Shown: positions 51,118 through 62,744 of the stretch, piece after piece
Numbering within the stretch: the first letter of the stretch is position 1
Layout of the letters: the number at the start of each line of letters is the position of its first letter
Source: Spinellus fusiger
Taxonomy: Eukaryota; Mucoromycota; Mucoromycetes; Mucorales; Phycomycetaceae
Direction of reading: 5' to 3'
DNA: 64,000 nucleotides
NCBI GenBank assembly: GCA_025094145.1
Contig: JALLLS010000003.1
Span: 558,001 to 622,000 of the forward strand
Translations under genes and position numbers: made by a program
Notes under the pieces: model-generated
What the model saw: only the letters and a program-made list of their open reading frames with translations
Databases searched by the model: none
Told to the model about the DNA's origin: nothing

Positions 51118-52497
51118 CACACCAGGAGATTTTTCTGGCCTTTAATCAGTGACACAATCTCCCCTTTACGTCCATCCCGAATTTTGCTCTTTTATGGAAC
51201 AATGATTAAAATCAAAGGTTTGCAAGTATCTGTAATAAAGAGTACTGTGATTATTAACAAGACCACTAGAGAGATGAATCTGTAGTTGTTTGGTCTCTAG
51301 CAGGGACAACAAAATAGAGTATTGGATACAAAGGCTAGTCTAGGGAAATCAAAGAGAGTGCATGAACAGAAACACAACACACGATTTGATCATAACAGGT
51401 AACTAGGCAACTGTTCTTTAGGGAATTCTTTTCTTTTTTAAATGTTGTAGTCTGCATTACTTTGGTAGTTATGATTAAGCAATTGACTTGTGAAAAATCG
51501 TTTTGTTATCTTCTGCTCGAATATTAATACTTGCTAATTACACTGTCTGTTGTTCTTCATAACTTCTACCCTGTTTAACTTGTTTGCCTTTGTCTGGCAT
51601 ATAAACCAACAGTTGTGATCTGGTGAGTGTTTGTGTATGTTTATTATGTCTGACATGTTAGTCGGTTTCTATTTTATATTCTTTTATTTTAATAAACCCA
51701 GTGAATCCATTACAAAGGCAAAGGTAAGAAGGTGCTAGTACAAGAGTAATATGACATACATAGAGAGTGCATTAATACATCCCGAACTCATTGTTTTTAC
51801 TATTATTTTATTAGTGAGAAAGGGTATTGGCACCTAAGAATATTGGAGTACGATCCTACCAAGCTGCCAGTCGTTGCTTATGGCACAGGAATAAAGGTAA
51901 AAGATGCTGCCAAGTTTAAAGGTCATCGTGTTGATTTGACAAGAGTTTTATATCAATCATTGGAAAAGAGACAAAAAGATGGAGATCTTTTTATGGTTGA
52001 TGTTGATAAATTTCGAACATCGAGGGTGAACATGATTGACCTCTTACCCAATATAAAAAGCTCTTTTAACAGTTATTCTTATTTTTGTTCTCAAGATCTG
52101 CCACACTTATAACACAAATATCCTCACCGAAGTATTAGTGAATTTCAACACTATCCGCACTTGCCAAAGTTGTGGAGTTGTTTGGAACAGAGATGTGAAT
52201 GCACCAAAGAATATCTATACAATTGCAGAGGGGGTTTTGAAATGATCGCCACCAAATAGCTCCATTCTATCGAGAAGCATAGATATTCTTTGATGCATTC
52301 ATATTATATATCGCCACATCGAAAGTGGTTTCCTCCGGGATTCAGATATTTACAGGTAAATCTACATAATCTTTATTTATTTAAGAACTAACATGAATAC
52401 ATTTCACTTTTTTTGCTCCTTTTCAGATCCATTTGTCATATCTTAAACAATTGTAGTTCGACTATTTTCTTTTATATCCTAAAGACCTCCTGGTGTG
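51118..52497 (+). mobile_element. Fanzor-bearing TIR element, copy B (1.4 kb, internally deleted)
   Basis: The element is bounded by TA on both sides (51116-51117 and 52498-52499). CACACCAGGAGAT is at the left and a close complement (ACCTCCTGGTGTG) at the right. The first ~115 bp match the left end of A. From about 51540 it matches A from about 10200 onward, including the Fanzor exons, so about 1.1 kb of A-type interior is missing. Flanking TA on both sides supports transposition of this already deleted form. Confidence 0.8.
51815..52282 (+). pseudogene. Fanzor-type nuclease, C-terminal exons (copy B)
   Basis: Exon 51815-52025 encodes LEYDPTKLPVVAYGTG, KFKGHRVDLTRVLYQSLEKR and VDVDKFRTSR. 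The intron 52026-52095 has GTGAAC and CTCAAG ends. Exon 52096-52282 encodes ICHTYNTNIL, CQSCG, VVWNRDVNAPKNIY and TIAEGVLK. One extra base near 52243 then creates a premature TGA, where copy A keeps the GRHRP-type tail. The frame around the RuvC-II region is better preserved than in A. As in A, the expected RuvC-II Glu is Lys and the second Cys of the first zinc pair is Tyr. The N-terminal half, including RuvC-I, is absent. Confidence 0.8.
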
Positions 52498-52681
52498 TAG
52501 AATGAAAGTGTCAATAGTATAATAATAGTGAATGTATGCTTAACAAACCGATGAATATGCATTTATGGAGAATAGTCCTACAACAACCACCCCAATTTTT
52601 TTTTCAAGAAGAGTATATGACTCAAGGATGAGTTGACTGAATAAAAGATTCTGCAGTTAAAAAGTACAGAGAATTTACTTG

Positions 52682-52696
52682 GTGTGGCCGCATTCA
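52682..52696. repeat. 15-bp target-site duplication (3' side of LINE)
   Basis: GTGTGGCCGCATTCA, identical to 54546-54560. Confidence 0.9.
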
Positions 52697-54545
52697 GGTT
52701 AAAGATTAGTTTTTTATTATAGGGGTATATTCCACATGCTTAAAAAAGTAAAGTGACCCCACAGAAAAGAAAAGAAACAAAAAACATCCAAGACTAATAA
52801 TGATGAAAAAAGGCTAAACTAATGATAGGATATGCTAAGACTAATTACTAAACTACTGCTTTAGAGGTCATCCACCCAGCGTGCACTAAATGATTGTGGC
52901 AGTGGGGGAGAGCAACTAAAGGTCAGAGAGAACAGCTTTCATCCTTGTCCAGAAGAAGAACCAAAGGCCAGCCAAAGAGCACCAGGAGACAAGTCCTCAG
53001 GGAAGAAGTGGTCAGGGCGACATAGTATCTCTATGTGCCAGAGCAATGATAGTAATGTTGGCCACCACACAGGACAGGGAGCACCACGACGTGTTGAGAG
53101 GCTGTTAAGGCAAAAGTCAATGGGGTAAACCCCAGCAGAGCAAATAGGCAGCAGAGACCACAAGGAGGCAGGAACAAGAGGACACTCCAGCAGATGACGG
53201 CGTGAGGTGTGGTCCAGGCCACAGGAACATTCTCTAGGCTGACCAGGGAGCCACCCAAGACGCCAACGGACCAAACGGCTTCTCTCAGCTCTTGTAGCTG
53301 GTACCAGCAGGACAGGATCAATACCCAACAAGGGATGGCAATGCTTGATCAGCACCATGGTAGTGGAGGCAAGAAACAGGTCAAACTTTTGCTGGCGGTA
53401 CTGCTCAAAGAACAGCTTGAGTTGACTGTCCTTTGCAGGAACAGGGTCTGGGAGAGCAAGGTACAATGGGTTCCTCACCAGGTAGGATGTCCTTCTGGCC
53501 ATTGGCAAGGAGGCAGAGAGCAGGACAAGAAGACAAGAAGAAGGCAGGGACCAGAAGCGCAAAGCAGAACGAGTGACCAGAACATTCACCCTATGCCTCA
53601 TTGATGGCAGGTTGGTGATATGCTTGAGGACTGTGGTTGAGGACGTTGGGTGACCACCCACCAGGAGACGGAGACACCTGTCTTGGAGCTTTTCAAGGGC
53701 CTTGAACTCTGCAGCCTTTAAGAATGAGATGGCCAGGCCATACTCAAACTTTGGCCTCACAAAAGTGGTATAGAGATAGGAGCAGAGACAGAGGGAGAAA
53801 CCAGCACGATTCACACCAACAAGGTTCAGGATACCCATCACCTTTAGAACACCTGGGGGCCGAGAAGACACCAAAGAGGAAGCAGACAGACCCTTCTTGC
53901 CAAAGGGCAGACCAAGATACGCCACCTCCTCTGCATGTGGAAGTGGCACACCATACAGGGAGAGGGAGAGGCCATGGGACGTTGATGATGTGGGTGAAGG
54001 ATGGTTCAACACCATACACTTGGATGGGTTCCACCTGTACCCCAGAGAATATGAGTGCTGCTCTGCCAGAGCCAGCATGTCTTGGACAGCATGCTTGTCC
54101 CCAAAGACAGCCATATCATCTGCAAAAAGCAGAGAGTTCACCACCACAGGAGCAGGACCAGAAGCAGAAAGGGCTTGCCAGACAATGTTGCGATCCACTG
54201 TGTCATAGGCAGACGAGATATCAAGGAGTGCCACAACAGGATAGTGATGGTGTTTGAGGAAATATGCATGCATAAGGTCATGCAAGCACAGAGCCTGATC
54301 CATTGGACTGCGACGAGGACGGAAACCACCTTGGGCCAAGTCAGGGACAGGAGCAAAATGTGACAGGGAAAGGAGCAATGCAAAATTCCAAGAGCTTTCT
54401 GACCAATGTCAACGAGATAGGCCTATAGTTGGTTGCAACTGACTGGTCACCCTTCTTGTATATTAGGAATACAGCTGCATGGCGCCAGAGCAAAGGAGTG
54501 TAGGACCATTGCCAGCAGACTGTAAAGAAGAGAGAGAGAGGAGAG
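52697..54545 (-). mobile_element. 5'-truncated LINE insertion with reverse transcriptase fragment
   Basis: The insert is 1849 bp between identical 15-bp direct repeats, as made by target-primed reverse transcription. On the reverse strand the RT begins with its fingers motif (FLIYKKGDQS, NYRPISLT). A frameshift near 54360-54380 leads into GGFRPRRSPMDQAL, motif A (ALLDISSAYDTVDR), motif C (LLFADDMAVFG), GYRWNPSKCMVLN, VAYLGLPFGKKG, FVRPKFEYGLA, and a C-terminal Cys/His knuckle (CSCGLDHTSRRHLLEC). Only about 20 residues separate motifs A and C, so the QGxxxSP motif B block is deleted in frame. The copy cannot be active. The endonuclease domain is lost by 5' truncation. The tail lacks a long poly(A). 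It is more intact than the relic at 6301-7250. Confidence 0.9.
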
Positions 54546-54560
54546 GAGTGTGGCCGCATT
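54546..54560. repeat. 15-bp target-site duplication (5' side of LINE)
   Basis: GTGTGGCCGCATTCA, identical to 52682-52696. Confidence 0.9.
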
Positions 54561-54573
54561 CAACACTGCCAAT

Positions 54574-54580
54574 ACTACGT
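54574..54580. promoter_or_regulatory. TACGTCA, CRE-like site upstream of PET100
   Basis: Lies 170 bp before the PET100 ATG and only 14 bp beyond the LINE target duplication. Functional status inferred. Confidence 0.35.
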
Positions 54581-54749
54581 CATCCCTAAGAAGTGCAGTA
54601 TCAGACCGGTGTCTGAATTTACTGTATGATGAAGAGGGACAGTACTCAATTTTATCTGTTAAATGAATTTTTTTTTTGCTTGCTTATTTCTTCCTTTCCT
54701 TTCTTCTTTTTCTTATACACTTCTTTGTAATTTATTATTGAACTTTACA

Positions 54750-55230
54750 ATGGGTGGACCTCGATTGGAAGTAGTCAAGGTAAAGTAAAACAAAAAAACA
54801 GAACCTGGCTATCACCAAGCAACCAATTCAAGCAAACTAATATATGTTTTCTACAGTTTGGTTTCTATGTCTTTTTCCCTGTCTTTACCATGACCTACTT
54901 TGGAGGGCCTGATTTCTATGATCGCTATGTAAAAGGTATTAAATTCTGGCCCGAGTATGAGTCGACACACGTAAGTAAATAGTAATATAGATAGATAGTA
55001 ACATAGATAGTAATATAGATAGATAGTAACATAGGTAGAGCGTCTTTATACTAACACTCTTTTCTTTCTTTCATTTTCTTCTTCTTTGAACCTTCTCCCC
55101 ACAGAAACCACCCACCACACCAGAAGATCTACGTGCTTCACTTGAGAAAATGAAATCCGACAGAGAAGAACGGTGGAAACAAGCTGCCAAAGCTAAACAA
55201 GAACAACCTACCCACCCTAAATCCCCTTGA
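54750..55230 (+). CDS. PET100: cytochrome c oxidase assembly factor PET100
   Basis: Three exons: 54750-54779, 54857-54970, 55105-55230, with GT-AG introns of 77 and 134 nt. The protein has 89 aa, close to family size. PET100 is a mitochondrial inner-membrane chaperone for complex IV assembly. It starts MGGPRLEVVK, continues with one membrane helix (FGFYVFFPVFTMTYFGG), then the conserved GPDFYDRYV, and ends in a charged coiled tail rich in Lys, Glu and Arg. The N-terminal GGPxLEV followed by a helix and (N/P)(D/E)(W/F) is the PET100 signature known from yeast and human. Exon 1 is only ten codons. The truncated LINE ends 205 bp upstream, within the likely promoter region. Confidence 0.9.
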
Positions 55231-55591
55231 TAAAGAGTCACAGTAACATGCCACAAAAACAGTCCTCAACAAGGTAATTTACTTGTTCATAAAAAAAAAA
55301 GCCAGATTCTACAAGTCATTCATTGGCTTCTAAAAAGAAACAGAAAAATCGAAAGCGAAAACACAAAAAAAAATAGAGAGAAACAAAAACGATGCCTTGT
55401 AAAAAGAAAAGAAGAAAAAGAATTAAAGAATGAATTAAAAAGAAAGAAAAAAGAATGAATGACTAATAAAAAATAAAAAATAAGAAATAAGAAATAAGAA
55501 ATAAAAATGTACAAAATGTACAAAATGTCCACTTGTTTTCTATCAAAATATAGTTGATGGAGGTGAAAAAGTCATAGGAAAGGACACTTAT
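55231..55591. other. intergenic between converging PET100 and PHD-finger gene
   Basis: A-rich low complexity; several aaataag units near 55465-55507. No gene seen. Confidence 0.6.
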
Positions 55592-58500
55592 TTATCGTTC
55601 AAGCCATAACCTGTTTTTGGCACTCATCAGACGAAAGGCACCAATGGGGACACGCTGCCATCGAGATAAGTCTCGAGAGAATTGAGTATCTGCTTCTAGA
55701 TCAGGAGAAGGAGAACGGGAAGAAGATCGTGTGTACAGTTGAGATGTGTCCACAAGTTCATCCATGGAGACAATGGCAGGCTCACTTTTAGGAGTGGGTG
55801 TAGGAGTGGCAGTAGAAGATAATGAGGAGGCGGAAGAGGAAGAAGAAGAGGAAGAGGAGGGCGGTGGTAGAGGAGGAGAAAAAGAACATGGTGGTGATAG
55901 AAGGGGTATGGAGGACTCGTGAAAACTTGACAAGACATCGTTGCTTCCTACACCCAGCATCCTTGTTTCTGATATCCGTCTTTTCTTTTCATTTGAACAT
56001 GTCTGTTTGGAGTAGGATGAGTATTGGCACTGAATGAACATGTGTTTCTTTCTATGAATGGGTTTACCTCGGCGAGATTCCGTCTCTTCACAGCATTCAT
56101 AATCTCAGAATGGAGGGCATCCATAAAGGGCTGCTCTGTTAGGGCTGAGTTGATCCCTGATAAAGAAACAGCGGTGCCTAGAGAATAAAGAGCATTCACT
56201 GAAGCCTGTAGAGAAGAACATGTCTCTAGTTGGCAAGTGGATTTTGATAGCAGTTGGCGCGTGTGGTTGGTTGGGAGAGTAGAAAGTGTTTTGTCGTGTG
56301 GCAGAGATAGGGAAGAAGAACATGAACATGATGTGCCAGGAGAGACAAGAGAGTTTGCAACCGATCCTGCGGTAGATAAAAGGTCAGAGGTAGAAGTGAG
56401 TCTAAGCAGTTCAAGTAGTTGGTCTTGTAGCTTCATAGACGAGAGCGGGAAGAGGGTAGAGGGATCCATGGAAATATCAGAGTAAATATTAGGAGTATTG
56501 GGTGGGCAGATAATCTCTCCATCTCTTCCCATTAAAAGGTCCTTTTTATGATCTTTGATTTCTAATGGCATAGACAAAGAAGCTTCTGCTGCTAGTACAG
56601 ACAGAGGACAGGATGTATCTATGGGCATGTCATTCATACTCTCTTTGTCTGATAATGGATCCTCTACGATGGACATGGGCTCAGTAGTGTCCATAGCACA
56701 GTGCGAGTCACTTCCATGTAGAGGATCCTGTGAAGTGCTCATAGAAGCTGATGAAGTAGCTGCTAATGCACTTGCTAGATCAAACGCAGAGAAGTTGAGT
56801 CCTTCTTCCATGGAAGTGGCTGGTAAGGAAGCATCATGGACTGCAGGTAAGGGTAAGTTAGTAAGAGGCGCCAATACTTGCATAAAGGCTGCTGCTATAC
56901 TGTCTAGGAGATTGCCATGATCATCCACAAAGGGCAGTAGTTGTTCCTGAAGGTATTCATCATTCTCACCCTCAGAAGAATCTACCATTTCTGCCTCACT
57001 GTGCATGCGTGTATCATTGTAATCATACTCTTCTTCTTCCTCTTCTTCTGAAGAAGACCATCGACCGATATTTCCAACATAATAGGAGTCTGCTGTCTCT
57101 TCATCTTCTTCGTAGTTATAGTGTTCATGACCCTCTTCTTCATCGTATTCTTCTTCCTCATCTTCCTCATCTTCCTCATCTTCCTCCTCCTCCTCACTAA
57201 TCTCATCAATTGCTTCAAAAGAGTTAGGCTCATCATGATATCCCATAAACTCCTCAATAATGGCCCGCTCTTCCTCTTCTTCAATGTTCTCATCATCACC
57301 CGATTCAATGTGTGCACTGGATGTATATGAACCCGTTCTGCTTTCAGGATAAGGAAAGGCTATGAAATCAATAGGATCTAACAAGAAGTCTTCCTGATCA
57401 GAACATGTGAAAGCCAAAGAAGAATCTTTGAACACTTCATGTGTATCGTCCACAACAAGATCCTCATTGTCTGATCCATGCACTGATATCCCTCTCTTCT
57501 TCTTTGTGTTGAGAATCTTTTCAATAGGAAGTGGTGGTGGTGGTCCTGTCTTTTTACGCTGCTTTGTCGTGCCACCAGTCTTTCTTACTTTCTTTTTTGG
57601 CTTCATATCGAATTCAGGATCATAACGCTCCACCACTTGAGATGTAATGATCTTTGGCTGTAGATCTTTTCTAGTGTCTGTATTTAGCACAGCATTGATC
57701 TTGCTGCCTTTCACTCTTTCTTCCTGGGCATCTTATAAAGATGCATCCCTTGCTTAATACTTTTTGTTTTTGTTTTTGCTACTTTAATGCACTCTCCTAA
57801 ACCCCACCCTGTCCTTTTTTCTTTCTTTCTAGGGCACGTACCGGTAATTCTCAAGGCATCCTGTGTTTCTACAGCAAGAGCAGCACCACAGGTACATTCA
57901 GAATCGCAGACAGGACATATATCATCAAGATCTTCATCTTCTTCATCATCTCCCCATTGTGCCAGCAGAGGAGGAGGAGATGGTTTGATAGATACTGTCA
58001 TTGCATTTACACTCTTGGCAAGAGGGGTTTTTTGGATACTTGCCAATGCTTCCTTTTTTATACGACCTTATCCGTGGCGTCTGTTATTAATTCAATTGGA
58101 ATTTTCCTATGCTATCATAACAAAAAGAAAGAAAGAAAGGAGAAAAATACCTTTACTGCTTACGCCCTTGCCTATGCTCTTGCCCATGCTTTTGGTGATG
58201 CTTTTGGTGATGCTCTTGCCTATGCTTTTGGTGATGCTCTTGCCTATGCTCTTGCCGATGCTCTTGCCGATGCTTTTGCCTATGCTCTTGCCCCTGCTTT
58301 TGGTGATGCTTTTGCCTATACCTTTGCCTTTGCCTGATCCCATAACAGGGGCAGACCCTGTCCCATGCTGTTGCTGTTGTTGCCGTTTCTTCTTCTTTTT
58401 GTTTGTACATATAGTGCAGAAATACTGGCCACTACTACTCTTGGGCCCCACACCAACACATCGACCATGAAACCATTCTGCTCCCTACTAATTAATATCT

Positions 58501-59015
58501 CTTATCTACTCATTCTCTCTCTCTCTCTCTCTAGGGTTTGTACCTTGGCATTGGTCACATGCAATCATAAACTCCTTTCCATCATGACCTGTGCGGCAAA
58601 TGCAGTACACTACTGTGTCCTTCTTTGAGGCTTGGTGTTGCTTTTGTCGCTTTTTTTTGGCAGGTGTCTTCTTCTTTATCCCGGAAGCAGCCGTAGGAGG
58701 AGGAGGAAGAGGAGGAGGTGACGGTGATGGTGATGGTGATGGTGATAATGATAGAGAAGAAGACGGTGATGGTGACGGTGATGGTGACGGAGAGGGCGAA
58801 GGCGATAGGGAGAAGGATCGTACAAGTGCTAGTGACTTTTTGTTTTTTGCTCTTGTCAGTAGTATAGCAGGGGATATGTGGCGTGGGCTGGTGTCTTCGT
58901 CTGAACTGTCAAAGGCATCGTCGGAATGACATGCGTTTGAAGAAAGGGTCGATGCATCTGACAGCTGTAAAGAGAGTTCGGAATCCGAAAAATAGGTGGA
59001 AGGATACTCACTCAT
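55592..59015 (-). CDS. PHD-finger chromatin protein
   Basis: Five exons on the reverse strand: 59015-58544, 58477-58164, 58052-57842, 57731-56068, 56002-55592. Phases fit, giving about 1023 aa. The last acceptor is uncertain; other in-frame AGs lie nearby. A Ser/Pro-rich start is followed by a C4HC3 PHD finger (about residues 134-185: VYCICRTGHDG, MIACDQC, EWFHGRCVGV, FCTIC) split by intron 1. PHD fingers of this type read histone H3 tails, often trimethyl-Lys4. Then come a basic GKSI repeat tract, a short Cys cluster (DDICPVCDSECTCG, 307-317), a proline-flanked basic segment, acidic runs near 510-533, and a Ser-rich C terminus with RSSSRSPSPD. Exon 3 uses an AAAAAAG acceptor. I do not recognise an orthologue by name. 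Confidence 0.8.
58170..58335. repeat. 12-bp coding minisatellite (GCATAGGCAAGA type)
   Basis: About 13 units in exon 2 of the PHD gene encode GKSI or TKSI on the coding strand, making a regularly spaced lysine tract. Confidence 0.9.
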
Positions 59016-59426
59016 GGAATGAGTAGATCAAAGAGCAAGTCAGTGTAATTACTCTATTGCCTTTTTCTTTTTCTATTGTCTGTTGTATGTGAGTTTATCG
59101 TCGGGGCGTTGCTGTGTTTGTATTTGTTGCTAGTGTTGTGTTTCTGTGTGCTTAGGAAGGCGGGTATATGTGGAATATAAGACAAAGGGTATTGGTGGGT
59201 GATGTTGCTGTCTCTTCTCTGGAGGGGGTTGAGTGGTGAGATCTCGAAAACAACAGCGAATGCAAAAGTGGAAAAGAGAAAGAGGAGTGGGTGAATAGGT
59301 GTGGACTACCAACAGAAGTGTGGCGGTTAGTTCTGTCAAGTGGGTATTCGGCAAAGATGACTTTTTGGCTGTGTACTTGTACAGTGGTGGAAAGAAAAAG
59401 GTTTCCCTACAAAAATAGCAGCAACA

Positions 59427-59434
59427 TGACGTAA
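59427..59434. promoter_or_regulatory. TGACGTAA, CRE/ATF-like site
   Basis: Lies 412 bp upstream of the PHD-gene ATG. One base from the palindromic TGACGTCA. Confidence 0.35.
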
Positions 59435-61252
59435 CAAACGACCACTGAAAGTCCGAATCTCTGGTATTTTGAACACTTCAAAAAAGACTAAGTTCTTTTG
59501 TGGGGAGGAATGATAGTGACTTGTTTTGATACAAATGAAAAATAACTTCATTGGTCTTGGTCTTCTCCATGAGGAGAAGGGATAATAAAACAGTCACAGC
59601 CACAGTCACTATTCTCTTCTTGCTTTGTTACTCTATGGATTGAAAAGACATCTTCCAGAAGCAAAAATAGATATGTGACTTGTTTATTATTTGATAATAA
59701 GTGCAAGTAATTACAAATTAAGAAATAGAGTTTTGTGAGAGATATATTCTGTGTAGTTGCTATGCCAATAAAATAAGAATAGGACTTGCTCTTCTGCCAT
59801 GTCCTTACAAAAGTAAACAAATGGCCTTGTACAAGCTGTAAGCCCCCCTCAAGCACAGGCATTTATTCAGACTCCGATCAACTCTCCGTTTCCAAATGAA
59901 ATCAACTGTAAACATGGCAACAATAAAAACACCTTCATTTGCCTTTTGAGTCAATAGCACAGACATTCACACAAGGACGTGCACTATAAAAATAGGGATA
60001 CATGAACATGCATTGCTTCTATTTTGATTTAATAGAGTTAAATTGTTATTTCAGAAGCTTGGTTACCATAAGAAATAGGTCAATAAAGGAAAATATATAT
60101 ATATTTATATGAATATATAGCTTTTGAGGAAGATCTACAGAAAATATCACCCCATTTCAGACAAAGTTATTCTCATTGAAGGAAAAGGGATTAGGAATAA
60201 AAAGACGTGGCTTTGTTTTGTTGCTGTCTTCTAAAAAGGAAGAGTATGGCATATGTGTTTCGTCCGCACGTACCATGGTTATGCATGGGCAATAAACACA
60301 GAATTTCATTTTTCTATTTCTATTGTCTATTTCTATTTCTATGTCTTTTCTTAATAGAAGGTGGATATCCCCGTGCCCACTATTATGAAAGGAGTGATGA
60401 GTATGACCAATACAGCGTTCTCTTTCTATGAGCACGAATATATAGAGCCTATCAGAAAGAGAGAGACACATGTTGTTGAGAGAAATGTACTTGGGTCAAG
60501 CGTACATGCGCCGATTCACAAAAGAAACTCCTCTTGCAATACAGAGCCTGCATTATAGTGTATCTGTGCTTCTTCATGCCAAGAGTCTAATACAAGAAAT
60601 GAACTTGAAGTCATTTCAATTATACAATTAAAAACACATCATCTATGGACAGGTCACGAAGAGTGTTATTAAATATGGATTATAATGCAAATGCTCGGTT
60701 TATTCCTAAAAATATATTAAGACCAGAGTATATTATATAATTACTGAAAAAACAAAATTTTAATTTTTCCAAGTCATTCTAGAATTCGTAGCAGCATTAG
60801 TAATAAGTTATTGGAATAGATCAGTATCTCTTATAGAAAGACTATCCACTATAAGAATTCAGAGAATTAGTTGTGGCCTTGGAACAATCAGTAGAAAAAC
60901 CTCAGGCAATTCTTTGACTCTTTCTTGTGTACAACTGCACTTTATATATATATATATATAAATATATATATTAGTCACTGTCATACTGTGTTGGGACTGT
61001 ATTTACCAGAGAAATGCAGTCTATTTACTAATAGATAGAATGGTATATCAGCTAGTGTAGTGAGGATGGCTATAGACATTTTTACAGAGCAATCACTACC
61101 TGTAAATATAAAAGAGCTCTAGCAAATATATATATATAGATATATGAATATCCCAACAAATAAGAATCAAACTACCGTCTAGACATCAAATAGCCAGCAA
61201 CCCATTCTTACTGGCTAGTTTGCCTATTGCTTACCACCCCCATTCCAGTAGT

Positions 61253-61260
61253 AGACGTCT
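61253..61260. promoter_or_regulatory. AGACGTCT palindrome upstream of methyltransferase
   Basis: Lies 108 bp before the ATG and shares the GACGTC core with the other CRE-like sites. Low certainty. Confidence 0.3.
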
Positions 61261-61367
61261 CCCCCCTCTTTTTATTCACTCAGATAAGCTCTTGTCCCTC
61301 ATAAATAGGTAGCAGTGTTACCTCATGGGACTTTTCCGAGCAAACAACTTCTTCTCTCTCTAATGTC

Positions 61368-62744
61368 ATGGGAAACCATACCTCAAGAAGTGTCTTTGAT
61401 TCAGGAATATCAGACTTCTCAAGGACATCTAGTTTTCACCCAAAGATATCAAAGTTGTCTTCCACAAGTTACTCAAAATACGCAAGACCAAAGCCCCTCA
61501 AGACCTCATTAGAAATGCATCGTCAACATGCCCTCCATTACCTCCTCAAACATGTTTTTCAAACCAGCCACTTTGCTCCTGTAGACTCACTACTTGTCCA
61601 TAAAGAGACACGGGTACTTGACGTGGGTGCTGGATTAACAGCCACCTGGTGCCTTGGTAAACTACACTGATAGGCTGGTCTGTGCACAGACAGACACAGA
61701 TCCGTGGATAAGAAGCGTGGCTAACACATCTTATGCTATAGACATGGCCATGGACTTCCCTAGTGCTCATTTTGTAGGAATAGATATGGAAGTTATACTT
61801 GAATCCAATCGACACTCTTTTCGACATATTCCCTCCAATCTCCACTCCATAAGCCACAACATGCTACAGGGACTTCCCTATACCGATAATACATTTGACT
61901 ATGTACATAAGCGTATGATATATACCTATTATCCTGAAGAAGTTGCCTCCTTTCTATTGGAAGAACTGTGGAGAGTAACTAAACCTAATGGTTACATAGA
62001 ACTGGTTGAGGTATTTTTATCTTTGTTTATTTGAATAAGACGCTACTGTAAAAATGAAAGAAAGAAAAGAATGCCTATATTAACTGTGAATAATGTGTGT
62101 GGATTAGTACGATATTAAACCCTACCGTGCAGGACCTCTCTTTTATAAGCTATCCGAGACATGTAAATATCATTGCTGCTACTATTATCTACTACTATCT
62201 ACTATTACTATTATCTACTATTATCTACTATTATCTACTATTATCTACTATTATCTACTATTATCTACTATTATCTACTATTATCACTATTAGATAAGAA
62301 AAAGACTGACTCCTATTCTAGTCCGTACCTACTACATCAGAAGAGAGAGAGATGGATACCTTGGTGACTGCTTAAAAAGCACACTGGCAGAAGTGGGCTT
62401 ACGAGACATCAAAAGTGACTACTGCTCCATTCCTGTTTGCTGGGGTGGTTCTGTAGGCAAGCTCATGTATCAGGTAACCAGCAACTGTCCTCCTTTGCTT
62501 TATGAGCAACAACTCCACTCATAAGGCTAATACAAACTATCTCTTCTAGAATATTCTCATCCTCTACAAACATGCTGGTCCTTGTTTTTGGGATGAACTT
62601 GGCTTAAAGGGTGATAATTTACAAGCCAATTTTGATGACTATCTTGACAGAGCATTTGATGAATGTGTTGAATACCAAACTTACTTTAATTTCCATTGGG
62701 CTTGGGGCATCAAAGAATGCCATTTAAGCCACCCCAGTGCATAG
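61368..62744 (+). CDS. SAM-dependent class I methyltransferase
   Basis: Five exons: 61368-61656, 61742-62010, 62108-62162, 62322-62473, 62550-62744. Phases match, giving 319 aa. A Rossmann methyltransferase core is clear. Motif I is RVLDVGAGLTATW (82-94), interrupted by intron 1. Then come DFPSAHFVGIDM (acidic residue for SAM ribose), GLPYTDNTFDYVHKRM, the WRVTKPNGYIELVE strand and FHWAWGIKE near the end. This layout is common in fungal proteins of the LaeA/UMTA-like set; the substrate is unknown. The start MGNHTS fits an N-myristoylation signal. Intron 3 contains a TTATCTACTA microsatellite. In motif I the third Gly of GxGxG is replaced (GAGLT), unusual but not necessarily inactivating. Confidence 0.85.
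62181..62290. repeat. (TTATCTACTA)n minisatellite inside intron 3
   Basis: About nine 10-bp units with slight variants at the left edge, within the 159-nt intron of the methyltransferase gene. Confidence 0.9.

Larger units (their letters stand above)
59016..61367. other. intergenic (promoter of PHD gene at left, methyltransferase at right)
   Basis: No exon chain is supported in 2.35 kb. 59016-59560 is moderately GC-rich and probably leader/promoter of the PHD gene. 60600-61200 is AT-rich with TATATA runs. Small open frames at 60157-60558 show no family signature. Confidence 0.5.

Noticed and set aside
57957..58470. + strand frames rich in Leu/Met or Ala over the 12-bp repeats
   Set aside because: Antisense readings of the GKSI tract. 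The reverse-strand frame joins a textbook PHD finger across phase-consistent introns.
61644..61750. Frameshift in the methyltransferase
   Set aside because: A GT-AG intron (61657-61741) restores the frame through motif I into DMAMDFPSAHF, so the gene looks intact.
62163..62321. Direct repeats that could suggest a CRISPR-like array
   Set aside because: The 10-bp units are contiguous with no unique spacers, and they lie inside a spliced intron.
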